64,000 bases of DNA from CAIYRG01 sp964446945. GTDB lineage: Bacteria; Pseudomonadota; Alphaproteobacteria; Micropepsales; Micropepsaceae. Within the stretch, counting starts at the first letter, position 1, and each line of letters starts with the position of its first letter. A program made the translations under genes and the position numbers. The notes under the pieces are model-generated. The model was given only the letters and a program-made list of their open reading frames with translations. It did not search any database and was not told the DNA's origin. This document shows positions 34,085 to 42,494 of the stretch, in pieces. Location: positions 62,001-126,000 of the forward strand of contig CAYUQO010000003.1 of the NCBI GenBank assembly GCA_964446945.1, written 5' to 3'.

Positions 34085-35136
34085 GATGGGTGGGAATCAT
34101 TCAGCCGGCCGTCGGCTATTTGCTGATACAGGCCGAGATATCGTGAGATCATACGCTTCAGCGGAAATCGCCGGCGTGCAACATCCTGACAAACCGCGGG
34201 ATCGATCGTGCTGCAGGCCTTGATGGCTTCCGCCATGGACTGGGGGCTATCCGCGAGAAAGCCGGTTCGGCCATCTTCAATGATTTCGGCCAATGCAGCG
34301 CGCGGAAAAGCCACCACCGCCGTGCCCGCTGCCAGCGCTTCCCTGGCCACCAATGAACTTGTTTCTGCAGCCAGAGAGGGAATAAGGACGCAGCGTGCCT
34401 TGCGCAGCAGTTCAGCCTTTTTGTGCGGGCCCACGTCACCGATGAATCGGCAAGTCTCGTTGAGGCTCGGCGCAATGTGTTCCGAAAAATACCGTAAGTG
34501 GTCTTTGTACGGAAACACGGCTCCGGCAATGACCAGCGGCACGCCAGCGATTCTGGCACTTTCGATGGCCAGATGAACGCCTTTCTCAGGACAAATCCGG
34601 CCGAGAAACAATGCGAATTCGCCTTTATGCGTTAGCGGCGGCAGGTCAACGTCCACACCATTGTCAATCGGCGGCAGGAATCGGCTGCTTGCCGGCCGGG
34701 TTGCGTGCTGTGCATCTGAGACACAGTGCAGCCAGGTTGCGGGGCGCGTTGATAACAGGGTCTCGCGCGGATACCACGCCAGGGGGAGATGCAGGGTTAC
34801 AAGGACGCTGGAGCCAGGCTTCGGCAGGTAGTGGTGAAAATCGATCCCGTGCATATGCACGATGTCGATCTTTTCGCGGCTGAGGACCCATTCGATGAGC
34901 TCGGAATATTCCTGGTGCGCGGCGGCTTTTGCCCCGTCATCCAGAACCTGCGGCACGGGACAGCCCTCGATCAGCTCTCCGGCGATTTGCGATCCGGCAC
35001 TGGCGACCACCAGCGAACGATGTCCTCGCTCTTTCAGGGCACTGTCGAGCTTCAGCAGGACCTGTTCGGCGCCACCCGCGACCCATGGCGCGACAGGCGC
35101 CAGAGGATAGGCGACACTGAGTACGGTGAGCGCCAC
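34081..35136 (-). CDS. glycosyltransferase family 4
   Basis: A 351-residue GT4 enzyme: VAYPLAPVAPWVAGGAEQVLL (acceptor loop; GGAEQ), IDIVHMHGIDFHHYL, ALFLGRICPEKGVHLAIESA (about residue 191) and SLAAETSSLVAREALAAGTAVVAF with the E-x7-E pair. It starts with GTG directly after the stop of the GH-like gene (TAGGTG) and overlaps the acyltransferase gene by ATGA. Part of the minus arm of the glycan locus. Confidence 0.88.
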   Translation of the reverse strand: MALTVLSVAYPLAPVAPWVAGGAEQVLLKLDSALKERGHRSLVVASAGSQIAGELIEGCPVPQVLDDGAKAAAHQEYSELIEWVLSREKIDIVHMHGIDFHHYLPKPGSSVLVTLHLPLAWYPRETLLSTRPATWLHCVSDAQHATRPASSRFLPPIDNGVDVDLPPLTHKGEFALFLGRICPEKGVHLAIESARIAGVPLVIAGAVFPYKDHLRYFSEHIAPSLNETCRFIGDVGPHKKAELLRKARCVLIPSLAAETSSLVAREALAAGTAVVAFPRAALAEIIEDGRTGFLADSPQSMAEAIKACSTIDPAVCQDVARRRFPLKRMISRYLGLYQQIADGRLNDSHPS

Positions 35137-36063
35137 CTAACCGGATGCCGCACGTACACCGCCGGCGCTGGCGCAGTAGCACGAATAGCGCCTGAGTATA
35201 TTGGCGCAGAATTCGGCGAATTCTTCCGGCACCCGGGGTGCACTGGTGTGATGCGGCTGGATTCCGCGTTGATCCGGAGTGAAGCAGAATGTCAGCGTCA
35301 CGTCGAATTCGGCGATCGCATCCATCTGGCGGTCGAACCATTCCAGTGCATTGGGGCGGAAACTGTCGGACCAGGAGAGGCCGGTGCGCAGGTGGCGCAC
35401 GCCCAAACGGCGAAGCCACTTAACCGCATCGTCGAGCCGGGGATCTTCGAAGTGAAACCACTGGCAAATGCCGAGCGCCGGCGTGAGCTGGCGAAACACG
35501 TCGAGCGACTTTTTCGGCGAACCGTCTTCGCGCAGCAGGCCCATATAGAAATGCCGATAGTAGGAGGAGCCTTCCGCCTCGCGATGGCGGGTGGTCGCTG
35601 TCCATGAGCGCGGCAGATCGTAGAGGCTATACCAATGGATGCGTGGTGCTTTGCCGCGCAGCAATTCCGCCGTGCGCCGCAGTCCCCATGCCTGAACTTC
35701 TTCGGCGCCGAAGCTGGATACGCCCACTTCCGCTACCCAAATGGGTAGAGATGTCACGGCGCGAATTTCGTCCAGCTTGGCGGGCCATTCATCCAGCTGC
35801 CACAAATTCCAGTCCAGCGGAAAACCATGCACGGCAACGACATCGACATGATCGAGCACGCCCTGTCCTGCCAGATTGCTGATGAAATTCGGATCGATGG
35901 GCGAGATGCCGCCGAGCACGCGCGTGACTCTGGAATTTTCCGACCGGATTGCCTGGCCGGCCAGAATCGCCATTCTGGAAAATTTCGACCAATCCGGATC
36001 GACCTCCGGGTCCCAATGGGACTTGTTGTTCGGTTCGTTCCAGATCATCGCCGCTTCAATCAC
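35137..36063 (-). CDS. glycoside-hydrolase-like TIM-barrel protein (GH39/GH5-like), apparently circularly permuted
   Basis: A 308-residue protein of the beta-xylosidase/GH39 kind. The acid/base motif IWNEPNN falls at residues 7-13, almost at the N-terminus, followed by DVVAVHGFP and WVAEVGVSS (probable nucleophile Glu, about residue 115). The segments that normally precede WNEP in such barrels occur at the C-terminus instead: WLRRLGVRHLRTGLSW, VTLTFCFTPDQRGI and PEEFAEFCANILRRY. The GTG at 36063 has AAGGAAAA seven bases upstream and overlaps the methyltransferase stop (GTGA), so the N-terminus is well fixed. No signal peptide is seen. Confidence 0.78.
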   Translation of the reverse strand: MIEAAMIWNEPNNKSHWDPEVDPDWSKFSRMAILAGQAIRSENSRVTRVLGGISPIDPNFISNLAGQGVLDHVDVVAVHGFPLDWNLWQLDEWPAKLDEIRAVTSLPIWVAEVGVSSFGAEEVQAWGLRRTAELLRGKAPRIHWYSLYDLPRSWTATTRHREAEGSSYYRHFYMGLLREDGSPKKSLDVFRQLTPALGICQWFHFEDPRLDDAVKWLRRLGVRHLRTGLSWSDSFRPNALEWFDRQMDAIAEFDVTLTFCFTPDQRGIQPHHTSAPRVPEEFAEFCANILRRYSCYCASAGGVRAASG

Positions 36064-36818
36064 GCAGTTTTCCTTTCCCTCGCGGGGTAAACCGCTCCCG
36101 CGCCATACGGCGCTTCCGTGCGCCGGCAGATATAGACCTCGTCTTCCGGATGAGCCGTAATGACGAATCCCGCGCTCCGCAGCATTGCCTCGGTGCACGC
36201 GCGATTGGGAACCCACCAGTTGGTGGGATCGCCGGCATAAGACTCCTCGATGAAATGCAACCTCGGGAATTCGGCCTCATCGAAAATATCGGTACGCCAG
36301 AAATCGTAATCCTGCTCTTGCGCCCTTACCGCGTTGCTGCCGCGCTGCATCGACTGGAACACGAGGATATCGCGCGCGACATGTTCGTGAATAAGATCCA
36401 GGGCCAGCAGCGGATGCCGCAGATGGTACAGCACGCCCAGGAACAGCACGATGTCGAACCGTTCGCCAATCGCGCCGATGTCGTACACGGATAGCTTGCG
36501 GAATTCGATATTCGCGCCGGTGACATTGGCGGCGAAGCGCGCCTGTTCCAGATATTCCGTATCCGAGTCGATTCCGAGCACCCGCGAGGCGCCGCGACGC
36601 TTCATTTCGAGTGAGTAGAATCCTGCGTTGCAGCCGATATCGAGAACGGACATACCGGTGAGATCCGAGGGAATGGCATCGCGGAACCGGCGCCATTTCA
36701 CCTGCGGATAGTCTCCCAGAAAGTGGCCAGGCGCGGTCTGGACGCCATTCAGGTCGAGATTGTGAAACCAGGGCCCAAGCACCGCGACACGTTCGCGGAT
36801 TTCGTCGCGCGAGATCAC
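36060..36818 (-). CDS. SAM-dependent methyltransferase (TIGR04290-like)
   Basis: A 252-residue class I methyltransferase: GPWFHNLDLNGVQTAPGHFLGD at the N-terminus in two parts, motif I VLDIGCNAGFYSLEMKRRGA (about 55), FDIVLFLGVLYHLRHPLLALD (about 121) and NWWVPNRACTEAMLRSAGF. The pattern resembles tRNA cmo5U methyltransferase CmoB-like enzymes, but the context is glycan synthesis. GTG at 36818 overlaps the nucleotidyltransferase stop. From memory it matches NCBI's TIGR04290, a methyltransferase of conserved biosynthetic clusters; not checked. Confidence 0.85.
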   Translation of the reverse strand: MISRDEIRERVAVLGPWFHNLDLNGVQTAPGHFLGDYPQVKWRRFRDAIPSDLTGMSVLDIGCNAGFYSLEMKRRGASRVLGIDSDTEYLEQARFAANVTGANIEFRKLSVYDIGAIGERFDIVLFLGVLYHLRHPLLALDLIHEHVARDILVFQSMQRGSNAVRAQEQDYDFWRTDIFDEAEFPRLHFIEESYAGDPTNWWVPNRACTEAMLRSAGFVITAHPEDEVYICRRTEAPYGAGAVYPARERKTA

Positions 36819-37618
36819 GGTACTACCGCCGGGGTGACATTGAGCGTCTGATTGGCCGATGCGATCCACGGCACGCCGTTCGCAGCGGCATCGTCGCTTT
36901 CCTGCAGCAGCGCCATAGCCGCGCGGTAACCGTGCAGAGTTCCGACATCGACATAAGCAGTTCCGGCGCGTATCCCCACAGCTTGTCCGCCTGCGGCAAG
37001 CCAGGCATTCACCAGGGTTCCGACATATTCGTCCCGCCGCTCGCGAAGGCACCACAGTTGATACAATTCGTGGAGCACGGTGCCGGGCATCTTGAATGCG
37101 CCCCAGATCCAGCGTGAACGCGCGTCCTTCTGCTTGACCTGGATTTCACGCACGCGGCCCGTGTCTTCATCCATCAATACCGCGTCGAAGAATTCCGGAT
37201 GCTCGACGGGGAAGAGCAGGAATGACAGCACGCCGTCCGGCAACGCGGTGAATGCATCTTCCGGAAACCAGACGGTATCCGGCAATCCGATCATCACGGC
37301 TTCATCCGGACCGATAAACGGGCCAGCACGAAAGATCGCGTCGCACAGACCAGAAGGAACGTCCTGCACGACATAGGCAATCGAGGCGCTTGAATAGCTT
37401 GCGCCGAAATATTCGAGGATGTCGGATTTCCCGGGTGAAATGACGAAACAGAGTTTATCCGCGCCGCCCCTGACCATGCGCTCGACGAGGAATTCGCTCA
37501 CCGCGCACGGGCGTTCGGTGCCATCGGCAATGCGGCTTCCCACCGGCAGCAGTTCCTTCGAAAACGCCAGCGGCTGAATCCGGCTTCCACGTCCTGCGGC
37601 AGGAATGATCCCCCACAT
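36815..37618 (-). CDS. sugar-1-phosphate nucleotidyltransferase
   Basis: A 267-residue NTP transferase. It begins MWGIIPAAGRGSRIQPLAFSKELLPV, which is the GxGxRxxPLTxxxxK pyrophosphorylase signature, and has IGLPDTVWFPEDAF (metal-binding Asp) and the EIQVKQKDARSRWIWGAFKM and TAYVDVGTLHGYRAA segments common to RmlA/GalU-like enzymes. It would activate a sugar- or cyclitol-1-phosphate. It lies three bases after the CgeB-like glycosyltransferase and overlaps the methyltransferase gene. The sugar is not determinable from sequence. Confidence 0.87.
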   Translation of the reverse strand: MWGIIPAAGRGSRIQPLAFSKELLPVGSRIADGTERPCAVSEFLVERMVRGGADKLCFVISPGKSDILEYFGASYSSASIAYVVQDVPSGLCDAIFRAGPFIGPDEAVMIGLPDTVWFPEDAFTALPDGVLSFLLFPVEHPEFFDAVLMDEDTGRVREIQVKQKDARSRWIWGAFKMPGTVLHELYQLWCLRERRDEYVGTLVNAWLAAGGQAVGIRAGTAYVDVGTLHGYRAAMALLQESDDAAANGVPWIASANQTLNVTPAVVP

Positions 37619-37621
37619 TTG

Positions 37622-38728
37622 TCAGTCTCCTGCCGCCATCTGCGGGTGGCTCCCGCGCGCGCCGTCCATCGCCTTCGAAACCAGTGCGAGCAACTCGTCC
37701 GTGCGGTGTCTGGACGTATGTTCAACCAGCACTCGTTCACGCCCCGCGCGGGCAATGGCCTTCAGTTCGGCGTCGCTTTTGTCCAGCGCGGCCAGGACGT
37801 CGTCCGCATTGCGGACGACCAGAACTTCCGAGTCGGGCTTGAAGAAGCTTTCGAGCCCGTCCCAGCTGTCCGTGATCACCGGTGCTTCGCATGCCGCCGC
37901 CTCAAACAGCCGCCCCGAAGGACACCAGCCCATGCGCGCCATGTCGGCACGCGTCACATTCAGAGTCGCACGCGACGACGCGAAAAAGGCCGGATGTTCG
38001 CCGGGTGGCAGATGACGGACAAAATAGATGTTGCGCCGCCAGGGGAATGCATCCGGATACAGAGCACCTCCGATGAGGAATCTCAGATTTGGGCGCTGCT
38101 TTGCCGGCTCGATGAACAGTTCCTCCAGCGATGCCTGCCGGTCCTCGGCATAGGTTCCGAGATATGAAAGATCGGCGCGATAAGCTTCGCGCGGCTCGGC
38201 CGGACGGTGATGTTCTGGATCGACATGACCGTAGAGCGGAGCGACAGAACGGGCGCCCAGATCTTCACGCAATGCGTCGAGAGCGCCACCGCCGGTATAA
38301 CTCAGCACGAGGTCGAAATCGGCAAGTCCGCGCGGCCCGATGTAGAAGTTCACTTCGCCGCGGGCATGCCGTGAAAGCGTCACCGGCGTGTCGAGGTCGT
38401 AGAACACGCGCAGCGCACGCGAGCCGAGGATCAGGTCGGTTGCTGCGATCGCGTCGGGGCAATAGGAGGTTACGATTGCGACGTCAGCATCGCTGGCCTC
38501 GCGCACCGCGCGTGGGGCGATGTCGTACCAGTTCTCGTACAGAACAAGTTCGTCATTGCCCGGCATTTCGTAAAGATCGCGGGCGCCTGCGTAATATGGG
38601 ACGTCATGTTCGAAAAAGACGACGCGATGGCCCTTTTCGCTCAGGCACCGGCATAAGCCGCGCCACAACGTGGCATGGCCGTTGCCCCATGAAGAACTGA
38701 TCGTGAGTCCGAAGATCACGAATTTCAT
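37622..38728 (-). CDS. glycosyltransferase, CgeB-like
   Basis: A 368-residue CgeB-type GT-B protein: IFGLTISSSWGNGHATLWRG, FYDLDTPVTLSRH (about 113), SYTGGGALDALRE, SYLGTYAEDRQASLEELF (about 200) and SGRLFEAAACEAPVITDSWDG (about 270). It is the closest paralog of the plus-strand gene at 29449. It overlaps the histidine-phosphatase gene stop (ATGA), so it belongs to the operon starting with the inositol-phosphate synthase. Confidence 0.84.
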   Translation of the reverse strand: MKFVIFGLTISSSWGNGHATLWRGLCRCLSEKGHRVVFFEHDVPYYAGARDLYEMPGNDELVLYENWYDIAPRAVREASDADVAIVTSYCPDAIAATDLILGSRALRVFYDLDTPVTLSRHARGEVNFYIGPRGLADFDLVLSYTGGGALDALREDLGARSVAPLYGHVDPEHHRPAEPREAYRADLSYLGTYAEDRQASLEELFIEPAKQRPNLRFLIGGALYPDAFPWRRNIYFVRHLPPGEHPAFFASSRATLNVTRADMARMGWCPSGRLFEAAACEAPVITDSWDGLESFFKPDSEVLVVRNADDVLAALDKSDAELKAIARAGRERVLVEHTSRHRTDELLALVSKAMDGARGSHPQMAAGD

Positions 38729-39324
38729 GCCGGCCTCGCTTCAAGATGGAAGCGCGGCCGGCCGGCGCCGGATGTCAGTTTAAACCGGGTGATGCTGCCG
38801 GGCGAAATTTCGATGCGGGCAAAATCATCAAGGGGCATGCCGCAGGCGTCGAGAATCAGCGCCCTGATCGGTTCGGCGTGCGTGACGCAGATCACCGTCT
38901 GTCGCGGATATTCTTCGGCGAGTTCCGCCATATAGGTGAGCATCCGCTCCTGCAAAGCATGCATGCTTTCGCCGTGTGGCGGACAGGCCTCTCCACGCTG
39001 CGTATTCCACCGCTCCCATTGCGGATCGTCTGCGAGTTCGCCAAAGCAGCGCCCGCTCCAGTCACCGTAATCGAGTTCGTCGAGTTCACCCCGCAATTCG
39101 ACTGTCTGGCGGTGCGGTCCCGCAATGGCCTCCGCTGTTTCCCATGCCCGGCGGCGCGGGCTGGAATGGATCGCCGCCGCCACAGCTTCATGGCGCAGCG
39201 ATTTGGCGAGCCGCGTCAGCTGCCAATAGCCGGAGTCTGTGAAAGGCGCATCATGAGTGCGCCCGAGCAGTTGCTCGTGCTGAAGGACATGTTCCACATG
39301 ACGTACAAAAAGCACATTCGTCAT
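38725..39324 (-). CDS. histidine phosphatase (phosphoglycerate-mutase-like)
   Basis: A 199-residue branch-1 histidine phosphatase. Catalytic elements are FVRHVEH (Arg8, phosphorylated His9; the usual Gly after RH is Val), GRTHDAPFTDSGYWQL, SSPRRRAWETAEAI, ELDELDYGDWSG (Glu) and CVTHAEPIRAL (second His). It sits 12 bases after the inositol-phosphate synthase and is coupled to the CgeB gene, so dephosphorylation of an inositol- or sugar-phosphate intermediate is a reasonable hypothesis. General phosphatase activity cannot be excluded. Confidence 0.86.
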   Translation of the reverse strand: MTNVLFVRHVEHVLQHEQLLGRTHDAPFTDSGYWQLTRLAKSLRHEAVAAAIHSSPRRRAWETAEAIAGPHRQTVELRGELDELDYGDWSGRCFGELADDPQWERWNTQRGEACPPHGESMHALQERMLTYMAELAEEYPRQTVICVTHAEPIRALILDACGMPLDDFARIEISPGSITRFKLTSGAGRPRFHLEARPA

Positions 39325-39336
39325 TGGACACGCGAT

Positions 39337-40434
39337 TCAGTTGGTGCCGGCGATAAACCGCAGCGTGCGCGTGCGCGCTTCCTCGTCCGAGAACTGCCGC
39401 GGCGGCGATTTCATGAAATAACTGGATGGGCCGATCAGCGGCCCGCCGATCTCGCGATCCAGTGCCAGCTTTGCGCAACGCACGGCATCGATGACCACTC
39501 CCGCCGAATTGGGCGAATCCCAGACTTCCAGCTTGAGTTCGAGATTGAGCGGCACACCGCCAAACGTCGTTCCCTCGAGCCGGATATAGGCGCATTTGCG
39601 ATCCTGCAGCCAGGGTACGAAATCGCTTGGCCCGACATGGATATTTTCGTCGCTGAGCGGGGCCGTGAGCTGACTGTTCACGGCGCGCGTTTTGGACAGT
39701 TTTTTCGACGTCAGCTGCTCGCGTTCCAGCATGTTCAGGAAATCGGTGTTGCCGCCGAAATTGAGCTGATAGGTGCGATCCAACCGGACACCGCGCTCGC
39801 GGAACAGATTGGCGAGCACACGATGCACGATCGTCGCGCCAACCTGGCTTTTGATATCATCGCCGATCAGGGGCAGGTTGTTGCGCTCAAAGCGCCGCTG
39901 CCATTCCGGTTCGGAAGCGATAAATACCGGAATGCAGTTAACGAGCGCGCAGCCGGCTTCCAATGCGCGTTCGGCATAAAATTCCGTTGCCTTCTGCGAT
40001 CCAACTGGAAGATATGAAACCAGCACATCGGCATGGGCGGCATCCAGCGCGGCCGCGATGTCGACGGGTTCCGCGTCGGACTCTACGATTTCATCGCGCA
40101 GATAATGTCCGAGCCCGTCCAGCGTCGGCGCCCGCTGCACAATGACTCCGGTTTCCGGAACATCGAAGAAGCGCGCCGTATTGTTGGGCTTCGCGATGAT
40201 GGCTTGGGAAACATCGCGGCCGACTTTCTCGGCGCTGACGTCGAACGCCGCGGCAATTTCGATGTCGTCGACACGGTATCCGCCGACGTCAGCATTCATC
40301 AGCCCGGCGATGGGCTCATTTCCGCTGACATTGCGATAGTAATGTAAACCTTGCACAAAGGATGATGCACAGTTCCCGACACCCGCGATCGCGATACGCA
40401 CCCTGTCGCGAGCGGGACAGGTCTGAATGAGCAT
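39337..40434 (-). CDS. ino1: myo-inositol-1-phosphate synthase
   Basis: A 365-residue NAD-dependent enzyme that converts glucose-6-phosphate to L-myo-inositol-1-phosphate. The N-terminus has IAIAGVGNCASSFVQGL (dinucleotide binding), followed by NADVGGYRVDDIEI, SYLPVGSQKATEFYAE, NCIPVFIAS, GDDIKSQVGATIVHR and QLNFGGNTDFLNM, all standard for the short bacterial/actinobacterial type. It is the first gene of the minus arm. Inositol synthesis is uncommon enough in Alphaproteobacteria that this placement suggests an inositol-containing product. Confidence 0.93.
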   Translation of the reverse strand: MLIQTCPARDRVRIAIAGVGNCASSFVQGLHYYRNVSGNEPIAGLMNADVGGYRVDDIEIAAAFDVSAEKVGRDVSQAIIAKPNNTARFFDVPETGVIVQRAPTLDGLGHYLRDEIVESDAEPVDIAAALDAAHADVLVSYLPVGSQKATEFYAERALEAGCALVNCIPVFIASEPEWQRRFERNNLPLIGDDIKSQVGATIVHRVLANLFRERGVRLDRTYQLNFGGNTDFLNMLEREQLTSKKLSKTRAVNSQLTAPLSDENIHVGPSDFVPWLQDRKCAYIRLEGTTFGGVPLNLELKLEVWDSPNSAGVVIDAVRCAKLALDREIGGPLIGPSSYFMKSPPRQFSDEEARTRTLRFIAGTN

Positions 40435-40533
40435 GGATTTTTGAACCTCTTTTTCCGATCGCGCATTGCACGACTCAGGGTCCAGCTTTTGTGAGGTTGG
40501 GAACGCGGCAAAGCCCCAGTTCGTTCCGCAATT

Positions 40534-41412
40534 CTATGTCGGGAACTTCGGTAAAAGCTGCTGCAACTTTTCCATGCCGGACCAGGGATCGCGACGCAGC
40601 CGCCGCACACGTGGCGGAACAGTCAGGACGTTGAACTTCGCAGGATCAAGTTCCGCGGTCAGTTCGTCCCAATGAAGTGGTGTTGATACAGGTGCACCAG
40701 CACGTGCGCGTGTCGAATAAGCCGCGACGGAAGTCGAGGTTGGATCATTGCGCAAATAGTCGATGAAGATCCGCCGCTTTCTTTCGGCTTTTGGTATTCG
40801 CGTCAGGTAACGCTCCGGGGCGGCGGCAGCAATCAGTTCCGCGGCGCGTTTGGCGAAGCTCTTGACGTCAGGCCATGCATAACGCCGCGCGATCGGCAGT
40901 TGGACGTGCAGACCTTTTCCCCCTGTTGTCTTTACGAATGATGTGAGACCCAGCGTCGTGAGAAAGTTGCGGACATCCTTCGCGCCGGCAATGACATCTT
41001 TGAAACTGAGACCCTCACCCGGATCCAGATCGAAGGTGATGATGTCCGGGCGATCGGGTTTGTCCGTGCGGCAGCCCCAGGGATGGATTTCGAGCACGCC
41101 CATCTGCACCAGCGCAGTCAGTCCGGCGGCGTTGGTCAAATATAGATAGGCGCCGGATTCTTCGAAACCGGGGATCTCAACTTCCTTGATCTGCGGCGGG
41201 ATGCCGGAACCGGCATGGCGCTGAAAAAAGCATTTGTGGGCGCGCCCCGCCGGGCATCGGACAAGGCTGATCGGGCGCAACCGGACAAAGGGCAACATCC
41301 AGCCGGCGATCGATTCGTAATATTCCGCCAGCGCGCGTTTGGTGATGCCCTGGTCCGGATACAGCACTTTGCCCGGATTGGTCAGAGTGACGCCATGAGT
41401 CCGGTCGTTCAT
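40534..41412 (-). CDS. LigD-type polymerase/primase domain protein (NHEJ)
   Basis: A 292-residue stand-alone archaeo-eukaryotic primase domain as in the polymerase part of LigD. GKVLYPDQGITKRALAEYY starts the domain, the catalytic acid pair is in IITFDLDPGEGLSF (about residue 122), followed by KTTGGKGLHVQLPI and RIFIDYLRNDPTSTSVAAYSTRARAGAPVSTPL in pieces. It fills gaps in non-homologous end joining. It overlaps the ligase gene by ATGA, a split version of LigD. No phosphoesterase domain and no ku gene were found in the window. Confidence 0.9.
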   Translation of the reverse strand: MNDRTHGVTLTNPGKVLYPDQGITKRALAEYYESIAGWMLPFVRLRPISLVRCPAGRAHKCFFQRHAGSGIPPQIKEVEIPGFEESGAYLYLTNAAGLTALVQMGVLEIHPWGCRTDKPDRPDIITFDLDPGEGLSFKDVIAGAKDVRNFLTTLGLTSFVKTTGGKGLHVQLPIARRYAWPDVKSFAKRAAELIAAAAPERYLTRIPKAERKRRIFIDYLRNDPTSTSVAAYSTRARAGAPVSTPLHWDELTAELDPAKFNVLTVPPRVRRLRRDPWSGMEKLQQLLPKFPT

Positions 41413-42458
41413 GGCTTGACGATATCGCGGATCAGTGCGGCGGGACGTTCCTCCGCCGTCAACTGATCCATCGTGCAGCGGCGCGGATCTTTATCGGGGC
41501 GCCACCGCAAAAACTTCGTTCCGTGGCGGAAACGGTCGCCGCTGATATGATCGTACCGTACCTCCGCCACCAGCTTCGGGGCCACGGGTTCCCACTCGCC
41601 TGAGCGTTCCGTGCTCCAACGCGACGGTCCGCCGGGCGCGCGGCCGGTAAAGCCCGGGGCCTTGCGCAGCCGCAACAATTTGGCCGTCAGCTTCTTGCGA
41701 TCGATATTGGCGAAACCGGAAGTGAATCCGACGTGATCCAGCCTGCCGTCGGCATCATACAGCCCGAGCAGCAGCGAACCGACTTCGCGGCTGTTTTCGG
41801 CAAAGCGGAATCCGCCGACAACGCAATCGGCCGTCCGCAGGTGTTTGATCTTCAACATCGCGCGTTCGCCAGGTTGATAAGGTTCGTCGCTGCGCTTTGC
41901 GACCACCCCGTCCAGCGCAGTTCCCGCCCGGCTGAGCCATTTGTGCGCAACGGCATGTGAATGCGTGCATGGCGACAGGAAGATACCTGGCTTGTCGGCC
42001 CAGCCGCCAAACAGTTTTTCGAGTGCGGCGCGGCGTTTGTGCAGTGGTTCGTCGATCAGACTGCGGTCGCGGGGTCCGAGCAGGATATCAAAGCAGATGA
42101 AAATCGCAGGTGTTTCTTTCGCAAGTTTGCGGATCCGACTCTCGGCTGGATGAAGACGGAGTTGCAGCGCGTCAAACGAAAGCGCATTGCCCAAAGGTAT
42201 CGCGAGTTCTCCGTCAAGGACGAAACGCCGTGACGGCAATCCAACAAGAAGCTGAACCACATCGGGGAAATAGCGTGTCAGGCTCTTGCCAGATTTGCCC
42301 CGCAACTCGACCGCATTGCCTTCGCGGAAGGCGAGGCAGCGAAAGCCGTCCCATTTCGGCTCATATTGCCAGCCTTCGTCCTCAGGCAGATGTTCGGCGA
42401 TCTTCGCTTCCATCGGGAAGGTGTCGAGCGGAACAGCAAGCTGCGGCAGGGAATTCAT
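41409..42458 (-). CDS. ATP-dependent DNA ligase (LigD ligase domain-like)
   Basis: A roughly 349-residue ligase. The adenylation lysine lies in the motif EPKWDGFRCLAF (about residue 37), followed by RGKSGKSLTRYFPDV, VLDGELAIP, ICFDILLG, DGVVAKRSDEPYQPGERAMLKIKH and the OB-fold domain up to WRPDKDPRRC. It corresponds to the ligase domain of LigD/LigC acting in non-homologous end joining. I chose ATG 42458 (MNSLPQLAV); a GTG at 42473 is possible. It is coupled to the polymerase-domain gene and follows the DNA glycosylase gene by 36 bases. Confidence 0.88.
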   Translation of the reverse strand: MNSLPQLAVPLDTFPMEAKIAEHLPEDEGWQYEPKWDGFRCLAFREGNAVELRGKSGKSLTRYFPDVVQLLVGLPSRRFVLDGELAIPLGNALSFDALQLRLHPAESRIRKLAKETPAIFICFDILLGPRDRSLIDEPLHKRRAALEKLFGGWADKPGIFLSPCTHSHAVAHKWLSRAGTALDGVVAKRSDEPYQPGERAMLKIKHLRTADCVVGGFRFAENSREVGSLLLGLYDADGRLDHVGFTSGFANIDRKKLTAKLLRLRKAPGFTGRAPGGPSRWSTERSGEWEPVAPKLVAEVRYDHISGDRFRHGTKFLRWRPDKDPRRCTMDQLTAEERPAALIRDIVKP

Positions 42459-42494
42459 CGCTGAGCAACGCACGGCGCGTGCGGCCGTTCCGGA

